Shown piece after piece: positions 25,495-34,086 of a DNA stretch of 64,000 nucleotides. The notes under the pieces were generated by a model. It saw only the letters and a program-made list of their open reading frames with translations, did not search any database and was not told the origin of the DNA. How positions within the stretch are numbered: position 1 is the stretch's first letter; the number at the start of each line of letters is the position of its first letter. The stretch is from Chryseobacterium lathyri (GTDB lineage: Bacteria > Bacteroidota > Bacteroidia > Flavobacteriales > Weeksellaceae): the NCBI RefSeq assembly GCF_003290185.1, contig NZ_QNFY01000001.1, positions 248,001-312,000 of the forward strand, given 5' to 3'. The position numbers were made by a program, and so were the translations under genes.

Positions 25495-26679
25495 ATGAAT
25501 AATAAGCTAGTTATACTTTCTATTGCAGCGCTTTCACTGACGGCCTGCAAAAAAGAAGCTCCAAAACAGGATGGCCCAAAACCTTATCCTGTAGTTTCTG
25601 TGGAGTCAAAAAATATAGTGGGCTATCAGACCTTTCCGGCCACCATACAGGGAAGGGTCAACAATGATGTCCGTGCAAAAATACAGGGATATATTACGCA
25701 GGTCCTGGTAGACGAAGGGCAGTATGTAACAAAAGGACAGCCGTTATTCCGTCTGGAAACCAATATCCTGACCGAAAATGCTGCTGCTTCCAAAGCCGGT
25801 ATCGGTGCCGCAGAATCTACAATTGCCGCAGCACAGGCTTCTGTAAATGCAGCACAGGTAGAAGTCAATAAGCTAAAGCCTCTTGTTCAGAAAAATATCA
25901 TCAGTAACGTACAGTTGCAGACGGCTCAGGCAAATCTGGCCCAGGCTCAGGCCCAGCTGCAACAAGCCAATGCTGCAAAAAGACAGGCAGTTGCCAATTA
26001 TAAAGGAGTAGAAGCCAATATTGAGTATTCTATCATCCGTGCCCCTATTTCCGGAGTGATCGGAAGGCTTCCACTGAAAGTGGGAAGTTTGGTGGGACCT
26101 ACTGACCAGACTGCATTGACAACGATCTCCGATACTTCCGGGATTTTTGCCTATTTCTCAATGAATGAAAAAGAATATTTTGATTTCCTTGAAAAATCTC
26201 CGGGTGCATCTATGCCTGAAAAGATTAAAAATCTTCCGATGGTAGAACTACAGCTGGCAAACGGAAGCCTTTATCCCGAAAAAGGAAGAATTGAAGCAAT
26301 TACCGGACAGATAGACCCTACAACCGGAACCATCCAGTTCAGAGTAGCCTTTACCAATGCCCAGAAATTATTAAGCAACGGTAACAGTGGAACCATTAGG
26401 TTCCCACAACATTATGATAATGTATTGGTGGTGCCGGAAAGTGCAACTTACGAGCAGCAAGGTATTGTTTATGTTTACAAAGTAGATAAAGACACTGCTA
26501 AAAATGTAGTAATCAATGTGATTGACAGGATAGATAATCTGGCTCTTATAAAATCTGGTGTCAGCAAAGGAGAAATCATTGTTGCAGCTGGTATTGGAGG
26601 ATTAAAACCGGGAACAGCCGTTAAGCCTAAAAAAGTGAAAATGGATAGCCTTGTTCAATCAATAAAACCGAAATTCTAA
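25495..26679 (+). CDS. RND efflux periplasmic adaptor lipoprotein (AcrA/MexA type)
   Basis: A 394-residue membrane-fusion protein. The lipobox ends at Cys18 (SLTAC). Then come the split lipoyl/biotinyl motif (IQGYITQVLVDEGQYVTKGQPLFRL near 60-85 and IRAPISGVIGRLPLKVGS near 182-199) and an Ala/Gln-rich coiled hairpin (about 95-170). Beta-barrel and membrane-proximal domains end in VVAAGIGGLKPGTAV. It links the inner-membrane pump, which starts 2 bases after its stop codon, to the outer-membrane channel. Confidence 0.92.
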   Translation: MNNKLVILSIAALSLTACKKEAPKQDGPKPYPVVSVESKNIVGYQTFPATIQGRVNNDVRAKIQGYITQVLVDEGQYVTKGQPLFRLETNILTENAAASKAGIGAAESTIAAAQASVNAAQVEVNKLKPLVQKNIISNVQLQTAQANLAQAQAQLQQANAAKRQAVANYKGVEANIEYSIIRAPISGVIGRLPLKVGSLVGPTDQTALTTISDTSGIFAYFSMNEKEYFDFLEKSPGASMPEKIKNLPMVELQLANGSLYPEKGRIEAITGQIDPTTGTIQFRVAFTNAQKLLSNGNSGTIRFPQHYDNVLVVPESATYEQQGIVYVYKVDKDTAKNVVINVIDRIDNLALIKSGVSKGEIIVAAGIGGLKPGTAVKPKKVKMDSLVQSIKPKF

Positions 26680-26680
26680 A

Positions 26681-29600
26681 ATGATTAAAAATTTTATAAA
26701 CCGACCGGTTTTATCCACCGTTATATCAATTATTATTGTTATACTCGGGGTGTTAGGGCTTATCTCGCTGCCGGTCACACAGTATCCTGACATTGCACCT
26801 CCCACAGTAAGCGTTTCAGCAAACTACACAGGAGCTAATGCGGAAACTGTAATGAAAAGTGTTGTAGTACCTCTGGAAGAACAGATCAACGGGGTAGAAG
26901 GGATGGATTATATCACTTCCAGTGCCGGAAATGATGGTTCTGCACAGATTCAGGTTTTCTTTAAACAGGGAATAGACCCGGATATTGCGGCCGTAAACGT
27001 ACAGAACCGTGTGGCAAGAGCTACACCGCTTTTACCTTCCGAGGTAACACGTTCTGGGGTGGTAACGCAGAAACAGCAAACCAGTGCACTGATGTATATG
27101 TCTTTCTATTCTGAAAACAAGGATCTGGATGATGTTTACCTTCAAAACTTCCTGAATATCAATATTATCCCTAATCTTAAAAGGATCAATGGTGTAGGGG
27201 ATGCCAACGTTTTCGGCGGTAAAAACTATTCCATGAGAATCTGGCTGGATCCTGCAAAAATGGCGGCTTACAGTGTAACGCCTACAGATGTTACCAATGC
27301 CATCAACGAGCAGAGTAGAGAAGCAGCAGCGGGTTCTATAGGACAGAACAGCGGAAGCTCTTTTGAATATATCATTAAATATGTAGGTAAGTTCAATGAT
27401 AAGGAGCAGTATGATAATATCATTATTAAATCTCTTGGAAACGGACAGAACCTAATGCTGAAAGATGTGGCTAAAGTAGAGCTGGCAGGCCAGTCTTATA
27501 CGGGGATAGGGGAAAATGGAAACAATCCGTCCATCAGTATGGGACTTTTCCAGACTCCTGGATCTAATGCCCAGGAGATCATTAAAAATATCAAAACCTA
27601 TCTGAAATCAGTTGAAGGAACCTTTCCGAAGGGAGTTAAATACACCTATAACTTTGATACCAATGAATTCCTGGAAGCTTCTATTGAAAAAGTAGTACAT
27701 ACCCTGATCGAAGCCTTCATTCTTGTATTTATCGTTGTATATATATTCCTTCAGGATTTCAGATCTACCCTGATCCCGGCTATTGCGGTTCCGGTATCTA
27801 TTGTGGGAGCATTTTTCTTTCTGAATTTATTTGGATATTCACTAAACCTGTTAACCCTGTTCGCATTGGTACTCGCGATTGGTATTGTGGTGGATGATGC
27901 CATCGTCGTCGTCGAGGCCGTTCATGCCAAGATGGAACATGGTATTGCAGATGCCAAGAAAGCAACTGTAGAAGCTATGGATGAGATCACAGGGGCTATT
28001 ATTTCTATTACTCTGGTAATGGCGGCGGTATTTATTCCGGTGACTTTCATTACAGGTCCTACAGGAGTATTTTACCAGCAGTTTGGGATTACTCTTATTA
28101 TTGCAATCATTATTTCTGCAATCAACGCTTTGACTCTGAGCCCGGTTTTATGTTCATTGTTTTTAAAGCCTCACTCAGAACATCATAAAGAATACAGCAA
28201 TCTTAATTTCCTTCAGAAATTCTTTTATAAATTCAATATTGCGTTCAAGACAACCACTGAACGTTACGGAAGAGGATTTGTATTCCTGTTGAGACATAAA
28301 TGGGTAACATTGATTATTTTCGCGGTTACCGGAGGTATTTTATTCTGGGCGAGCAGTACTATGAAAAAAGGTTTTGTCCCTACAGAAGACAGAGGAATTA
28401 TCTTTACAGACGTTCAGCTTCCTCCGGGAGCTTCTATGGAAAGAACGTACAATGCTCTGAAGACCCTTCAGGCCAAAGCTTTAAAAGTTCCGGGTGTACA
28501 GAATGTCACGATTTCCACCGGTAGAGGATTCTTATCCGGAAACGGAAGTAACAACGGCCTTGCCTTTGTAAAATTAAAGCCATTTGATGAAAGGAAAAAA
28601 GATGGTCAGACGTCTGATGATATCACTAAAAAACTATTTGGAATAGTAGGTTCTGTTCCTGATGCCAAAGTTGTATTCTTCCAGCCGCCAAGTGTACCTG
28701 GTTTTGGTAACAGTGCCGGTTTTGAGATGGTCCTTTTGGATAAATCAGGCGGAGAATATGCAGATCTGGATAACAAAACAAATGAGTTCATCGGAAAGCT
28801 GATGGAAAGACCTGAGATAGAATTTGCCCAAACCTCATTCAATACAAAATATCCTCAGTATCAGATGGAAATCAATGTTCCTCTGACCAAACAGCTTGGT
28901 ATTTCCGTAAGTGATATCCTGGCTACCATGCAGGGATATATCGGAGGTATTTATACTGCCGACTTTACAAAGTATGGAAAACAATTCAGAGTAATGGTTC
29001 AGGCACTTCCTGAAAACAGAAAAAATATTGAAAACCTGAATGAGCTCTATGTAAAAACAGGATCAGGAGTAATGTCTCCTATTTCACAGTTCGTCACTCT
29101 GAAAAAAGCATATGGACCGCAGTCTGTAAGCCGTTATAACCTGTTTACTTCAGTAAAGGTAACGGGAGCTAACTCTGCAGGATACAGTTCCGGAGATGCC
29201 ATTACCGCTGTACAGCAGGTGGCCAGTGAAACGCTAAACCAGAATTATGCGGTAGAATTTACCGGATTGACCAGAGAAGAATTAAATTCAGGTTCGCAGA
29301 CCCTTTTGATTTTCGGATTAAGCTTAGTCTTTGTTTACTTTATTCTTTCTGCTCAGTATGAAAGTTATATCCTTCCGCTAATCGTTGTAATTTCTCTTCC
29401 TCTTGGGGTAATGGGAGCTTATTTCGGGCAGAAGATTATGGGCTTGGAAAACAATATTTACTTCCAGATCGCCCTGATCATGCTCGTAGGATTATTAGCG
29501 AAAAACGCAATCCTTATCGTTGAATTTGCTGTCCAGAGAAGGCATCATGGCGAAACCATTGTTATGTCTGCCATCAATGCAGCTAAAGCCAGGGTGAGAC

Positions 29601-29827
29601 CAATTTTGATGACTTCATTTGCATTTATTTTCGGTTTATTACCATTGGTTCTGGCGAGTGGAATTGGTGCGGTAGGTAACAGATCTATTGCAACGGGTGC
29701 AGCAATTGGATTATTAATAGGTACAATTTTAGGGCTATTTGTAATTCCGGTTTTGTATGTGATTTTCCAAACTTTACAAGAAAGAGTGAAGCCGATTAAA
29801 AAAGAAGAAATCAATTTAGCAGAATAA
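26681..29827 (+). CDS. RND multidrug efflux permease, HAE1 family (AcrB type)
   Basis: A 1048-residue proton-driven pump with the usual 12 transmembrane helices and two large periplasmic loops. The N-terminus MIKNFINRPVLSTVISIIIVILG and the signature PVTQYPDIAPPTVSVSANYTGA are standard. TM4 carries the proton-relay Asp pair, VVDDAIVVVEAV, near residue 407. Conserved FVPTEDRG and the C-terminal LLAKNAILIVEFAVQRR (near 935) fit AcrB/MexB. Exported compounds cannot be predicted. It is the central gene of the operon regulator-adaptor-pump-channel. Confidence 0.94.
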   Translation: MIKNFINRPVLSTVISIIIVILGVLGLISLPVTQYPDIAPPTVSVSANYTGANAETVMKSVVVPLEEQINGVEGMDYITSSAGNDGSAQIQVFFKQGIDPDIAAVNVQNRVARATPLLPSEVTRSGVVTQKQQTSALMYMSFYSENKDLDDVYLQNFLNINIIPNLKRINGVGDANVFGGKNYSMRIWLDPAKMAAYSVTPTDVTNAINEQSREAAAGSIGQNSGSSFEYIIKYVGKFNDKEQYDNIIIKSLGNGQNLMLKDVAKVELAGQSYTGIGENGNNPSISMGLFQTPGSNAQEIIKNIKTYLKSVEGTFPKGVKYTYNFDTNEFLEASIEKVVHTLIEAFILVFIVVYIFLQDFRSTLIPAIAVPVSIVGAFFFLNLFGYSLNLLTLFALVLAIGIVVDDAIVVVEAVHAKMEHGIADAKKATVEAMDEITGAIISITLVMAAVFIPVTFITGPTGVFYQQFGITLIIAIIISAINALTLSPVLCSLFLKPHSEHHKEYSNLNFLQKFFYKFNIAFKTTTERYGRGFVFLLRHKWVTLIIFAVTGGILFWASSTMKKGFVPTEDRGIIFTDVQLPPGASMERTYNALKTLQAKALKVPGVQNVTISTGRGFLSGNGSNNGLAFVKLKPFDERKKDGQTSDDITKKLFGIVGSVPDAKVVFFQPPSVPGFGNSAGFEMVLLDKSGGEYADLDNKTNEFIGKLMERPEIEFAQTSFNTKYPQYQMEINVPLTKQLGISVSDILATMQGYIGGIYTADFTKYGKQFRVMVQALPENRKNIENLNELYVKTGSGVMSPISQFVTLKKAYGPQSVSRYNLFTSVKVTGANSAGYSSGDAITAVQQVASETLNQNYAVEFTGLTREELNSGSQTLLIFGLSLVFVYFILSAQYESYILPLIVVISLPLGVMGAYFGQKIMGLENNIYFQIALIMLVGLLAKNAILIVEFAVQRRHHGETIVMSAINAAKARVRPILMTSFAFIFGLLPLVLASGIGAVGNRSIATGAAIGLLIGTILGLFVIPVLYVIFQTLQERVKPIKKEEINLAE

Positions 29828-29832
29828 AATTA

Positions 29833-29912
29833 ATTAGAGAAGTTAGAGGTTAGATATTAGAAATTAGCTCTAAATCTAGCTTCTAAACCTCTAATACCTA
29901 ACTTCTAATTTC
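29833..29912. repeat. Palindromic TTAG-type intergenic repeat, copy 2
   Basis: AGAAGTTAG, AGGTTAG, ATATTAG and AAATTAG units on the left face CTAGCTTCT, CCTCTAATA and CCTAACTTCT on the right, forming an imperfect hairpin that fills the gap between the pump and outer-membrane channel genes. Same unit family as 3884-4017. Confidence 0.7.
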
Positions 29913-29917
29913 AAATA

Positions 29918-31333
29918 ATGAAGAGTTTATTAAACATCATAAAAGGAATAACTTTTTCAGCTGTCATACTGGGGGCCATTACATCGTGCATGGCCAGAAA
30001 AGAGTATGAGAGACCGAAAAGTGTTGTAGACGAAAAGCTTTTCCGTACGGATATGTTGCCTTCAGACAGTACAACAGTTGCCAATATTTCCTGGAAAGAA
30101 ATATTTACCGATCCTATACTTCAAAAGCATATTTCGAAGGCTTTAGATAACAATCTGGATATTAGAATTGCCCTGCAAAGTATCAATTCTGCAGAAGCTT
30201 ATTTAAAGCAAAGTAAAGCAGCCTATGAGCCTACTTTAACAGTAGGCCCCGGTTATGCATTTCAGACTCAGTCTCTAAATACACAAACCGGACAGTTGTT
30301 TGGGCAACGACGTTATATCAATCAGCTTGATATTACAGCAAGTTTAGGCTGGGAAGCGGATATCTGGGGCAAAATGAAAGCTCAGGAAAAAGCTCAATTG
30401 GCTACTTATTTGGGAACTGTTGCGGCTCATAAGGCCGTAAAAAGTGATTTGGTGGCATCTATTGCTTCCGCTTATTATCAATTATTGACTTTTGATGATC
30501 AAAAAAGAATTATTACGGAGACCATTAAAGTTCGTGAGAAAAATCTAGAGACTACTAAGGCTTTAAAAATTGCAGGAACAGTAACAGAGGTTGCCGTTCA
30601 GCAAAGTGAGGCGTTGGTTTTCAATGCAAAATCGTTATTAATTGATATGGATACGCAAATTCAGCTGTTGGAAAACACAATGAGTTTGCTGATGGGAGAG
30701 CCGTCTCATACCATTGAAAGATCAACATTGGAAAGTCAGAAAGTTCCCATTGATTTAAGACTGGGATATCCTGCACAGCTATTGGCCAACCGTCCTGATG
30801 TAATGAGAGCGGAATACAATTTAATGAATGCTTTTGAACTGACCAATTCTGCAAAAGCTCAGTTTTATCCTACTTTAAAAATTACAGGAAGCGGAGGAAT
30901 CCAGTCTCTTGATATTGATCATTTGTTCAGTGTCAATTCTCTGTTTGCAAGTGTGGTAGGAGGTCTGGCTCAGCCGATCCTTAACCGAAGAGCCATCAAA
31001 ACCAATTACGAAGTAAGTCTGGCCAATCAGGAAACGGCATATCTGAACTTTAGAAAAACAGTTCTTACAGCGGGAAAAGAAGTTTCAGATGCAATCCGTG
31101 TATTTTCTGTTCAGGATTCTTTTATAGACTTAAAGCAGAAAGAGCTGAATGCTTACAAAAATTCTGTTGAATACTCTCAGGAACTTGTCAACTACGGTAT
31201 GGCAAACTATCTTGAAGTGCTCAATGCAAGTGTTAACTCATTAAATGCAGAACTGAATATTTCCAACGCAGAATACAGCAAAATGAAAGCCGCTGTAGAG
31301 CTTTATCAGGCTCTTGGTGGTGGATGGAAATAA
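29918..31333 (+). CDS. TolC-like outer-membrane efflux lipoprotein (NodT family)
   Basis: A 471-residue outer-membrane factor. A signal peptide with a lipobox (AITSC, Cys24) marks the lipidated NodT branch. Two OEP repeats follow: SINSAEAYLKQSKAAYEPTLTVGPGY with a long coiled segment in the first half, and the matching AEYNLMNAFELTNSAKAQFYPTLKITGSGG in the second. The end, LNAELNISNAEYSKMKAAVELYQALGGGW, is highly typical. It completes the tripartite pump. A repeat element separates it from the permease, so its expression may differ from that of the upstream genes. Confidence 0.92.
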   Translation: MKSLLNIIKGITFSAVILGAITSCMARKEYERPKSVVDEKLFRTDMLPSDSTTVANISWKEIFTDPILQKHISKALDNNLDIRIALQSINSAEAYLKQSKAAYEPTLTVGPGYAFQTQSLNTQTGQLFGQRRYINQLDITASLGWEADIWGKMKAQEKAQLATYLGTVAAHKAVKSDLVASIASAYYQLLTFDDQKRIITETIKVREKNLETTKALKIAGTVTEVAVQQSEALVFNAKSLLIDMDTQIQLLENTMSLLMGEPSHTIERSTLESQKVPIDLRLGYPAQLLANRPDVMRAEYNLMNAFELTNSAKAQFYPTLKITGSGGIQSLDIDHLFSVNSLFASVVGGLAQPILNRRAIKTNYEVSLANQETAYLNFRKTVLTAGKEVSDAIRVFSVQDSFIDLKQKELNAYKNSVEYSQELVNYGMANYLEVLNASVNSLNAELNISNAEYSKMKAAVELYQALGGGWK

Positions 31334-31354
31334 TAATTTTCAGCTAAAAATATT

Positions 31355-31387
31355 AAAAACGTATGTCCGAAATGGCATACGTTTTTT
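31355..31387 (+). terminator. Terminator of the efflux operon
   Basis: AAAACGTATG pairs with CATACGTTTT around a 10-base loop, then T-rich sequence, about 22 bases after the stop. Confidence 0.8.
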
Positions 31388-31437
31388 ATTGGTTAGACTT
31401 TTACATTGTTAAAATTTTTATAAAAAAGAAATATTTG

Positions 31438-31469
31438 TTTGTATATATGTAGTAGACTACGTAGTTTTG
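31438..31469 (+). promoter_or_regulatory. Promoter with internal operator, GNAT-MarR operon
   Basis: TTTG (31438-31441), 20-base spacer and TAGTTTTG (31462-31469) form a full consensus promoter. The spacer contains an inverted repeat GTAGT-AG-ACTAC (31449-31460), a good position for repression by the MarR protein of the same operon. Confidence 0.7.
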
Positions 31470-31490
31470 TATTGTAAAAATAACAATGAT

Positions 31491-31988
31491 ATGAAAGTAC
31501 ATATTCAACAACTGAATAATACGTATTCGGATCAGCTGATTGATCTCATTTTGACGATCCAGCAAAAAGAATTTAACGTACCTATTACGATAGAAGATCA
31601 GCCAGATCTTAAGCAGATTGAAAGTTTTTATATGGAACCAGGAGGAAATTTCTGGGGAGCTTTTGTAGAAGGCGAGCTGGTAGGTTCTATAGCATTGGTT
31701 AAATATGATGAAAGGGAAGGAGCCGTAAGGAAGATGTTCGTAAAAAAAGAATTCAGAGGAAAAGAGCTGAATATTGCCCAGGAGCTTTTGGAAGTTTTGA
31801 TTTCTTACTGTCGTGAAAACGGAATAGATGCCATATACCTGGGAACGGTTAATGTGTTAAAGGCTGCCATGAGATTTTATGAAAGAAATCATTTTTTACA
31901 GGTTGAAAAGGAAAATTTACCCAACCTCTTTCCATTGATGAACGCAGATAATGTTTTTTATTCTTTACATATAAACCAAACGGTATGA
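31491..31988 (+). CDS. GNAT-family N-acetyltransferase, paired with MarR
   Basis: A 165-residue acetyltransferase. Core motif: VRKMFVKKEFRGKELNIAQELLEVLISYCRENGIDAIYLGT near 78-118, with the CoA loop RGKELN, then AMRFYERNHFLQVEKENLP. ATG 31491 is chosen over 31467 because the latter overlaps the promoter. The MarR gene overlaps its end by 4 bases (ATGA), so translation is probably coupled. In other bacteria these two domains occur fused in one MarR-GNAT protein; here they are separate. Substrate unknown. Confidence 0.83.
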   Translation: MKVHIQQLNNTYSDQLIDLILTIQQKEFNVPITIEDQPDLKQIESFYMEPGGNFWGAFVEGELVGSIALVKYDEREGAVRKMFVKKEFRGKELNIAQELLEVLISYCRENGIDAIYLGTVNVLKAAMRFYERNHFLQVEKENLPNLFPLMNADNVFYSLHINQTV

Positions 31989-32467
31989 ATATAATAGATG
32001 AATCAGGAATCCTGGCCATATCAACGAGATTGCAGCGTCTCAGCGAGCAGCTCAGAAAAGATGGCGCTTTGATCTATAAGTCCTTCGGAATTGATTTTGA
32101 GCCCAAATGGTTTCCTGTAATCTTTACCTTACATCACAAAAAAATGCTGAGTGTGGTAGAGATTGCCAACGAAATAGGATACACACATCCTTCAACCATA
32201 AGCTTACTAAAGGAGCTGGAAAAGCAGAAGCTTATCCAATCGAAAAAAGATAAACAGGATGAGCGAAAAAGACTGATTGTACTGTCTCCAAAAGGTCTTG
32301 AACTCATCGAAAAAATGAAACCGGTTTGGGAGTTGGTGTCAAAAGTATTGGGAGAAATTGCAGATAATGAAAATCATCTTTTGTCAGCTATTAATGAGGC
32401 GGAAGAAAAAATTGCTATGCAGTCTTTTTACCAGCGTGCCATGCAGATGAAGAAAGAAATGGAATGA
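31985..32467 (+). CDS. MarR-family transcription regulator
   Basis: A 160-residue winged-helix regulator. The DNA-binding part is KKMLSVVEIANEIGYTHPSTISLLKELEKQKLIQSKKDKQDERKRLIVLSPKGLELI (about 50-108), with the DERKR wing characteristic of MarR. N- and C-terminal helices give the dimer interface. It overlaps the GNAT gene and probably represses the shared promoter through the palindrome at 31449-31460. The inducer is unknown. Confidence 0.85.
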   Translation: MNIIDESGILAISTRLQRLSEQLRKDGALIYKSFGIDFEPKWFPVIFTLHHKKMLSVVEIANEIGYTHPSTISLLKELEKQKLIQSKKDKQDERKRLIVLSPKGLELIEKMKPVWELVSKVLGEIADNENHLLSAINEAEEKIAMQSFYQRAMQMKKEME

Positions 32468-32470
32468 TTG

Positions 32471-32509
32471 AAAAAAAATGAAACCTGTAGTTTTTAATTA
32501 CAGGTTTCA
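32471..32509 (-). terminator. Terminator of the tRNA-Ala transcript, between convergent units
   Basis: An 11-bp perfect stem (TGAAACCTGTA / TACAGGTTTCA) with eight T on the minus-strand side. The orientation fits the tRNA gene; it may weakly serve marR as well. Confidence 0.85.
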
Positions 32510-32553
32510 AAGCTTTTAAGCGTTTGTGATAAGTTTAAGTCTACGCTTTCTTG

Positions 32554-32627
32554 TGGAGAATACGGGGATCGAACCCGTCACCTTTAGACTGCCAGTCTAA
32601 CGCTCTAGCCAGATGAGCTAATTCCCC
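32554..32627 (-). tRNA. tRNA-Ala, anticodon GGC
   Basis: A 74-base cloverleaf read on the minus strand. The acceptor GGGGAAT pairs with ATTCTCC (one G-T), the D-arm is AGCTCATCTGGCTAGAGC, and the anticodon stem-loop TTAGA-CTGGCAG-TCTAA has anticodon GGC. The T-arm contains GGTTCGATCC. The discriminator base is A, and CCA is not encoded. It has a full-consensus promoter and its own terminator. Confidence 0.97.
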
Positions 32628-32644
32628 TTTTCCTTAAAGCGGTA

Positions 32645-32675
32645 CAAAAGTAAGTATTTAAACGATATTTCCAAA
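32645..32675 (-). promoter_or_regulatory. Promoter of tRNA-Ala
   Basis: On the minus strand TTTG (32672-32675), 19-base spacer, TACTTTTG (32645-32652): the best match to the Bacteroidota consensus in the window, 17 bases before the tRNA. Confidence 0.85.
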
Positions 32676-32790
32676 TTTTTTCTCATTTATTTATCAGAAT
32701 TTATAATGATTTTTAATGCTTTAATATGCGATACAAAATTTTAAGTAAGCTTAACAATCTGATTTGAAGGCAATTTTATCGTGAAATGAA

Positions 32791-32967
32791 TCAATTATTT
32801 ATTTTATCAAATTCTGTTTCAGATTCTTTCTTTAAATAGCTTATAAACAAGGATGGAGGCAAAGAGGTTACTTTTTTAAATACCGTCGTAAATTTATTGG
32901 GTGAAGAAAACCTTGTTTCATTGGCTAAGGTAGCTACTTTATATTTTCTATATTGGGGTTCGGAACT
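32791..32967 (-). pseudogene. Remnant of an AraC-family regulator (C-terminal helix-turn-helix)
   Basis: A 58-codon open stretch lacking a start codon and preceded by an in-frame stop. It reads QYRKYKVATLANETRFSS then PNKFTTVFKKVTSLPPSLFISYL, the second helix-turn-helix and tail of an AraC/XylS protein (the usual pattern is GFSSPNYFSTVFKKxxGxTPSxY). No N-terminal part is recognisable upstream in any frame I read. An intact AraC gene of different sequence starts 98 bases away on the opposite strand. I regard it as the decayed 3' end of a lost regulator gene. Confidence 0.65.
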
Positions 32968-33065
32968 TTAATTCCATTTGAAGAAAGCCTGTATTTTATA
33001 ATTTATTAATTTTACGAGAAGGTGTTAACGCGAATAAATTAACAACAATCTTTTCAAACCCTACA

Positions 33066-33890
33066 ATGATAAAGGAATTTTCATACAAAAAATTTGGCAA
33101 TCTGGAATTCAGCAAAAACTCAATTCAAAATGATGCTCTCACAACGATAAATGAACATATTAAGGTGCTGTTTATTCCGCAAAACGCTATTATTCAGGTA
33201 GATTTTCAGGAAATCGAAATGAAAACCGACACCTTGTTGTTCATTAATCCCCACGTTATTTTAAAGCCCTGTGAAACCATCGGAGGTCAGCTAATGCATT
33301 TTAACAGAGATTTTTATTGTGTAGAAATTCATGATCATGAAGTGGCGTGCGATGGTATTTTGTACAATAATGTGTTTGAAATCCCTTTTATAAATTTAAA
33401 CGAAGAACAGTCTACCGAGATTCAAAAGATCATCAGAGATATTCAGTCTGAGCTAAGAAATGAAGATTCCGGTACAGAAGAGATGTTAAGGACACTTTTA
33501 AAATTAATTATTCTGAAATCTACTAGAATCTGGAAACAGCAGCATCAATTATCTGACAAAGAGCAGCAGGCTGATGTGCAGTTTTTAAGAAAATTCAGCA
33601 AATTGGTCGAGCAACATTATAAAACGCTTCATACTGTTGCGGATTATGCAGATTTACTGTGCGTTACCCCAAAAAATCTGAGTAAAAAAATAGGATTAGT
33701 GAGCAAAGACACTCCCAATGAAATTATAAAAAAACGCATTATTCTTGAAAGCAAACGGCTTTTAGCACATACAGCAATGAACGTGAAAGAAATTGCCTAT
33801 AGTCTGAATTATGAAGACGATGCTTACTTTGTCCGCTTTTTCACAAAACATGTTGGAATATCACCAACCAGTTTCAGAAAACAGTTTTAA
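33066..33890 (+). CDS. AraC-family transcription regulator
   Basis: A 274-residue regulator. The N-terminal part (about 1-150) is a cupin-like sensor (LFIPQNAIIQVDFQEIEMKTDTLLFINPH). The C-terminal part (about 175-274) carries two helix-turn-helix units: TVADYADLLCVTPKNLSKKIGLVSKDTPNEIIKKRIILESKRLL and MNVKEIAYSLNYEDDAYFVRFFTKHVGISPTSFRKQF. The downstream alpha/beta hydrolase gene starts after a terminator, so the target is not obvious, though control of that hydrolase is plausible. Confidence 0.88.
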   Translation: MIKEFSYKKFGNLEFSKNSIQNDALTTINEHIKVLFIPQNAIIQVDFQEIEMKTDTLLFINPHVILKPCETIGGQLMHFNRDFYCVEIHDHEVACDGILYNNVFEIPFINLNEEQSTEIQKIIRDIQSELRNEDSGTEEMLRTLLKLIILKSTRIWKQQHQLSDKEQQADVQFLRKFSKLVEQHYKTLHTVADYADLLCVTPKNLSKKIGLVSKDTPNEIIKKRIILESKRLLAHTAMNVKEIAYSLNYEDDAYFVRFFTKHVGISPTSFRKQF

Positions 33891-33920
33891 AGGACCATCT
33901 TTTATATATCATCCTATAAT

Positions 33921-33950
33921 AAAGCACGATCTGTGAGATTGTGCTTTTTT
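33921..33950 (+). terminator. Terminator of the AraC gene
   Basis: AAAGCACGATCT pairs with AGATTGTGCTTT (one G-T), 3-base loop, then T-rich, 30 bases after the stop. Confidence 0.85.
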
Positions 33951-34086
33951 CGTATGTACCCTAAACCCGGTTAGGCAAAAAGTGCAATTCAAAGCGAAAA
34001 CCATCCATTGATATGACCTTACAATTCCCCCAACTTTGTACTATCAAAAAATAACAATTATAACAACAACTAAATATTTAAAAATC

